From the NCBI GenBank assembly GCA_964631295.1, contig CAZVXI010000014.1:1-35816 (forward strand): a stretch of 35,816 bases of DNA. The letters run 5' to 3'. Position numbers and translations under genes: made by a program. This document shows, one piece after another, positions 32,783 to 35,816 of this stretch; position 1 is the stretch's first letter; each line of letters opens with the position of its first letter. The DNA is from CAZVXI01 sp964631295. GTDB taxonomy: Bacteria > Planctomycetota > Phycisphaerae > Phycisphaerales > SM1A02. The notes beneath the pieces are model-generated. The model made no database searches. It saw only the letters and a list, made by a program, of their open reading frames with translations, and was not told the origin of the DNA.

Positions 32783-33296
32783 CATGATCGGTGCAGCTGT
32801 GAACTTCGAGAAGGATGAGTCCGGCGACATCGTCGCTCCGCCGGCCGCACTTGACGACGAGCGCTTCGGTCTGACGATCGATGCATCGCTCGAGATGGAC
32901 GGCTGGAACCTCTACGGTGCATTCGTGTACCTCGACAGCGACAACGCCGGTCCCGGCGGCACTGGCATCAGCCCGTTCGGCTTCGTGCTGCAGGGTGGTT
33001 ATTACTTCACCGATCAGCTCGAGGCGTTTGCACGCTACGAGTACGGCGACCTGGATGGTGGCGGCACCGCTGCTCCCACGCCGTTCGATGAGCTTTCGGT
33101 CATCACGGTTGGTGCGAACTACTACTTCAACGGTGCTGGCAACCACAACCTGAAGTGGACGACCGACATCGGCTTCACGCTTGATGAGATCGACCCGACG
33201 TGGGCAGCTGGTGGCGTTGGTGGCGGCATCGGCTACCTGGTCGACTCGCAGGACACCCAGATCGTCTTCCGCACGCAGTTCCAGTTGCTGTTCTGA
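31914..33296 (+). CDS. Outer-membrane porin, OprO/OprP-like (copy 1)
   Basis: The 460-residue protein starts behind AGGAG with an 8-base gap. Residues 1-24 are a signal peptide (MSSTKRFGLLAGAAAATLAS, then GTLA). A short helical part follows (about 27-85; RLAAAEAKLAEI, EWLTEQRASEIRSIVSDVL) that may form a trimeric coiled coil in the periplasm, then a beta barrel (about 95-460) with NISGQIQIRYVWNNRD, RRTKLYFTGHV, YIKVGQFKAPYLREELVVS and the C-terminal QFQLLF ending in Phe, the signal for barrel assembly. The motif pattern matches the phosphate-selective porin O/P family; the substrate is not shown. The first 290 residues are identical to the next gene. Confidence 0.88.
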   Translation: MSSTKRFGLLAGAAAATLASGTLADSDVSKDDLLNRLAAAEAKLAEISNAQNDEWLTEQRASEIRSIVSDVLMDAETRTSLLQGSAAGWDNGFTLRSGDGNNELNISGQIQIRYVWNNRDEASGFGATSGADDFGFENRRTKLYFTGHVVDPSWKYAVSGAFNRAGGGLALESAYVKKALDNGTYIKVGQFKAPYLREELVVSKYRLAVDRSFVNEFFNQGYTQGIEWGWSGEQFRVMAMFHDGHRNTNTPSLAAGQTDFAASARAEFLAQGTWDQFNDFTSPRGSETGIMIGAAVNFEKDESGDIVAPPAALDDERFGLTIDASLEMDGWNLYGAFVYLDSDNAGPGGTGISPFGFVLQGGYYFTDQLEAFARYEYGDLDGGGTAAPTPFDELSVITVGANYYFNGAGNHNLKWTTDIGFTLDEIDPTWAAGGVGGGIGYLVDSQDTQIVFRTQFQLLF

Positions 33297-33331
33297 TTCT
33301 TCAGGGCAGAAACTGAGTACGCAAGATTCGA

Positions 33332-33359
33332 CCGGTCGGGCCTGTGCCCGGCCGGTTTT
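33332..33359 (+). terminator. Terminator after porin copy 1
   Basis: Stem CCGGTCGGGC/GCCCGGCCGG (33332-33341 and 33346-33355, one G-U pair) with loop CTGT, then TTTTCTCTTTT. The identical element follows porin copy 2. Confidence 0.92.
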
Positions 33360-33423
33360 CTCTTTTCGCACTGGCTATGATCGCGCTTTGTTTTGAAAGC
33401 GTGAACGATTCGTTCAGAAATGA

Positions 33424-34308
33424 AATAGGAGTACACCTGATGAGTTCGACCAAGAGATTTGGTCTCCTGGCAGGAGCTGCCGCCGCTACTTTGGCCAGTG
33501 GCACTCTTGCGGACAGCGATGTCAGCAAGGATGATCTTCTGAATCGGCTTGCGGCCGCAGAAGCGAAGCTTGCTGAGATTTCCAACGCTCAGAATGACGA
33601 ATGGCTCACTGAGCAGCGGGCATCGGAGATTCGCAGCATCGTGTCGGACGTCCTGATGGACGCCGAAACCCGCACATCGTTGTTGCAGGGTTCGGCAGCC
33701 GGTTGGGACAACGGCTTCACCCTCCGCAGTGGTGATGGCAACAACGAACTGAACATCAGCGGGCAGATCCAGATTCGGTACGTCTGGAACAACCGCGATG
33801 AGGCAAGCGGCTTTGGCGCGACCTCTGGTGCTGATGACTTCGGCTTCGAGAACCGCCGCACCAAGCTGTACTTCACGGGCCACGTTGTTGACCCGTCGTG
33901 GAAGTACGCGGTGAGTGGTGCGTTCAACAGAGCTGGTGGCGGCTTGGCGCTCGAATCCGCATACGTAAAAAAAGCTCTGGACAACGGCACGTACATCAAG
34001 GTCGGCCAGTTCAAGGCACCCTATCTGCGCGAAGAATTGGTGGTCTCCAAGTACCGGCTTGCGGTCGACCGCTCGTTCGTCAATGAGTTCTTTAATCAGG
34101 GTTACACCCAGGGCATCGAGTGGGGCTGGTCTGGTGAGCAGTTCCGCGTGATGGCCATGTTCCACGATGGACACCGCAACACCAACACGCCGTCGCTTGC
34201 GGCTGGCCAGACTGACTTTGCAGCGTCGGCCCGTGCTGAGTTCCTCGCACAGGGTACGTGGGATCAGTTCAACGACTTCACCAGCCCGCGTGGCAGCGAG
34301 ACCGGCAT
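33424..34308 (+). repeat. Porin repeat copy 2 (885 bp)
   Basis: Second copy of the 31898-32782 sequence, from the bases before the ribosome site through codon 290. The region upstream of 33424 is unrelated to that upstream of 31898, so the two genes have separate promoters. Confidence 0.9.
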
Positions 34309-34852
34309 TCTGATCGGTGTTGCAGTGAACTACGAGACCGATGAGTCCGGTGATACCGTTGCTGCCGCGGGCCCACCGGTGGTTCCTGCAGACGACACTC
34401 GCTTCGGCTTCACGATCGATGCATCGCTCGAGATGGACGGCTGGAACCTGTACGGTGCATTCGTGTACCTCGACAGCGACAATGGTGGGACGTTCGGTGC
34501 TGGCCCCGGCGGCGCTGGCAGCAGCCCGTTCGGCTTTGTGGTCCAGGGTGGCTATTACTTCACCGATCAGCTCGAAGCCTTCGCGCGCTACGAGTACGGC
34601 GACCTCGATGGTGGCGGCACCGCTGCTCCCACGCCGTTCGATGAGCTGTCGATCATCACCGTTGGTGCGAGCTACTACTTCAACGGTGCTGGCAACCACA
34701 ATCTGAAGTGGACGACCGACGTCGGCTTCACGCTTGATGAGATCGACCCGACATGGGCGGCTGCAGGTACCGGCACCACCGGCATCGGCTACCTGACCGA
34801 CTCGCAGGACACCCAGATCGTCCTCCGCTCACAGTTCCAGTTGCTGTTCTGA
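33440..34852 (+). CDS. Outer-membrane porin, OprO/OprP-like (copy 2)
   Basis: The 470-residue protein has the same signal peptide, helical stalk and first barrel strands as copy 1 (residues 1-290 identical). From residue 291 it differs in loops and keeps the strands: the segment after DESGD is longer (VAAAGPPVVPADD against IVAPPAALDDE), the loop after YLDSDN has five extra residues, and the loop after DPTWAA differs. It ends in QFQLLF. Strand conservation with loop change fits altered pore or surface properties. Its own leader (33360-33439) has TATGAT at 33376 as a possible -10 box just after the copy 1 terminator, so it may be transcribed on its own. Confidence 0.88.
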   Translation: MSSTKRFGLLAGAAAATLASGTLADSDVSKDDLLNRLAAAEAKLAEISNAQNDEWLTEQRASEIRSIVSDVLMDAETRTSLLQGSAAGWDNGFTLRSGDGNNELNISGQIQIRYVWNNRDEASGFGATSGADDFGFENRRTKLYFTGHVVDPSWKYAVSGAFNRAGGGLALESAYVKKALDNGTYIKVGQFKAPYLREELVVSKYRLAVDRSFVNEFFNQGYTQGIEWGWSGEQFRVMAMFHDGHRNTNTPSLAAGQTDFAASARAEFLAQGTWDQFNDFTSPRGSETGILIGVAVNYETDESGDTVAAAGPPVVPADDTRFGFTIDASLEMDGWNLYGAFVYLDSDNGGTFGAGPGGAGSSPFGFVVQGGYYFTDQLEAFARYEYGDLDGGGTAAPTPFDELSIITVGASYYFNGAGNHNLKWTTDVGFTLDEIDPTWAAAGTGTTGIGYLTDSQDTQIVLRSQFQLLF

Positions 34853-34885
34853 TCGACCTAGCAACATCTGTTTAGAACTTTCCGA

Positions 34886-34917
34886 CCGGTCGGGCCTGTG
34901 CCCGGCCGGTTTTCTCT
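34886..34917 (+). terminator. Terminator after porin copy 2
   Basis: The same stem CCGGTCGGGC/GCCCGGCCGG (34886-34895 and 34900-34909) with loop CTGT and TTTTCTCTTT tail as after copy 1, showing that the duplicated unit included the terminator. Confidence 0.92.
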
Positions 34918-34930
34918 TTCGAGGTGCTCG

Positions 34931-34959
34931 TTGTCGACATACCCCTTGGCCAGTAGGAT
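34931..34959 (+). promoter_or_regulatory. Candidate sigma-70 promoter of the third porin
   Basis: TTGTCG (34931-34936) and TAGGAT (34954-34959) are 17 bp apart, about 80 bp before the start at 35040, and lie just after the copy 2 terminator. Confidence 0.4.
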
Positions 34960-35039
34960 GCGATCGTCTTAACGTCCGCTCCCTGAAGGGTCGATAAGTT
35001 CCATCCAGCGGCGTATGACCGCTCGAGGAGTTTGCCTGC

Positions 35040-35816
35040 ATGTTCCGTACTGCCAGACAACACGGCTTGGCTCTCACCGCCCGCCCGCTCGTTGCTGCCG
35101 CTGCGTTCGGCCTTGCCCTGCCGGCCATCGCCCAGGATTCAGGTTCCGGCGTGAATGATCCAATCAAGAAGATGCAGCAGCAGGTGGAGCGTCTGCTGCA
35201 AGAAAATCAGCAGATGCGATCGGAGATTGATGAGCTTCGGGCGGCGACACATGAGGACTGGCTGACCGAACAGCGTGCTGCGGAGATCCGGCAGGTCGTC
35301 TCTGATGTACTGGCCGATGCTGATCGGCGTGTTGGATATCAGGAAACGGGCCTTACTGCCGGCTGGGTGGATGGCTTCTTCCTGACGAGTCCGGACGGCC
35401 GATTCAAACTCGATATCGGCGGGCTTGGGCAGGTTCGCTACGTCCACAGTTTTCGCGATCAGGATGACCGCTCCGTCGGCGGGTTTGAAGTCACGCGCGC
35501 AAAGCTGACATTCAGCGGGCATATTTTCGGGCGCGAGTGGACGTATCTCTCGCGCATTGATGTGACGCGCGACGAACTCGGCCTCGTCAACGGGATCACC
35601 TTCCCGCAGGATGTCTGGCTGCGACGCCAGATCGGCGACCATTTTGCGATTCGAGGCGGCCAGTTCAAGCTGCCATTCATGCGCGAGGAACTCGTCTCAT
35701 CCGCCCACCAGATGGCGGTCGAGCGGTCCGTCGTCAACGAGACACTCACAGTCGAACGTTCGCAGGGCGTTGAGTTCAGTTGGAATGATGACACTTGGCG
35801 CGCCATGCTGGCAGTC
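35040..35816 (+). CDS. Outer-membrane porin, OprO/OprP-like (third, 3' end outside window)
   Basis: 259 codons are seen. The start at 35040 has GAGGAG nine bases before it. A signal peptide (about 1-31, ends LPAIAQ) is followed by a longer coiled coil than in the other two (KKMQQQVERLLQENQQMRSE, about 44-70), the shared EDWLTEQRAAEIRQVVSDVL, and then barrel strands LDIGGLGQVRYVHSFRD, VTRAKLTFSGHIF and AIRGGQFKLPFMREELVSS. It is a clear but older relative of the two copies upstream; identity is limited to the motifs. The gene continues past the window end. Confidence 0.88.
   Translation, partial: MFRTARQHGLALTARPLVAAAAFGLALPAIAQDSGSGVNDPIKKMQQQVERLLQENQQMRSEIDELRAATHEDWLTEQRAAEIRQVVSDVLADADRRVGYQETGLTAGWVDGFFLTSPDGRFKLDIGGLGQVRYVHSFRDQDDRSVGGFEVTRAKLTFSGHIFGREWTYLSRIDVTRDELGLVNGITFPQDVWLRRQIGDHFAIRGGQFKLPFMREELVSSAHQMAVERSVVNETLTVERSQGVEFSWNDDTWRAMLAV

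Noticed and set aside
31898..34308. Porin duplication as a transposon
   Set aside because: No transposase, terminal inverted repeats or target-site duplication are seen; identity starts at the ribosome site and stops inside the gene.
31884..34699. Two overlapping minus-strand frames (495 and 488 codons) opposite the porins
   Set aside because: They are antisense mirrors of the duplicated porins and share the duplication only for that reason.

Overview
The window looks like a chromosomal segment of a planctomycete, most probably of the class Phycisphaerae. The clues are a secreted FG-GAP repeat protein ending in the DCN.NG..D / GIPDEC calcium-binding tail common in that group, a membrane protein with a planctomycete-style zinc ribbon, several secreted helical proteins, GC-rich codon use, and outer-membrane porins of the OprO/OprP type with a C-terminal phenylalanine. 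No tRNA, rRNA, CRISPR array, insertion sequence or integrase was seen.

Layout. 1-1139 (minus): 3' part missing gene for a secreted FG-GAP beta-propeller protein made of 159-bp tandem repeats. 1.8-4.1 kb: histidine kinase, zinc-ribbon membrane protein and, convergent, an ANTAR response regulator (RNA-binding antiterminator type). 4.3-8.5 kb (minus): a likely operon DNA adenine methylase - topoisomerase VI subunit B - topoisomerase VI subunit A, a mainly archaeal/plant enzyme that is patchy in bacteria; both subunits carry lysine-rich tails. 8.8-10.7 kb (plus): nucleoside diphosphate kinase and a sigma-70 family factor ending at a strong terminator.

10.7-16.7 kb (plus) is the accessory part. 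First comes a two-gene unit: a secreted protein whose C-terminal 120 residues hold all 12 of its cysteines in a hydrophobic Gly/Cys pattern like halocin C8, plus a 70-residue membrane protein in the place of an immunity protein. This is closed by a terminator with the same stem as the sigma gene's. Next come a 13-cysteine secreted small protein with a G10 tract in its leader, a secreted protein with a C39-type (bacteriocin-leader peptidase) domain, and a translationally coupled secreted helical protein. This is the best candidate for an undescribed system (a secreted disulfide-rich peptide and its processing), but the link is inferred from architecture and proximity only.

16.7-20.7 kb (minus): a multi-PAS/GAF HWE-type sensor kinase with its single-domain receiver. 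20.8-22.9 kb (plus): a NosR/CcoG-like polyferredoxin fused to TPRs. 22.9-28.8 kb (mostly minus): housekeeping genes: PTS IIA (PtsN-like), RsmB-type rRNA methyltransferase, a unit ruvA - mannose-1-P guanylyltransferase - ruvX/yqgF, and an ArsS-like radical SAM protein with its own terminator. 29.0-31.5 kb (plus): a small conserved-looking protein, a SAM methyltransferase and radA. 31.9-35.8 kb (plus): three porin genes, the first two sharing 885 bp that appear identical base for base before diverging sharply (recent duplication or gene conversion), each with the same terminator; the third is cut by the window end.
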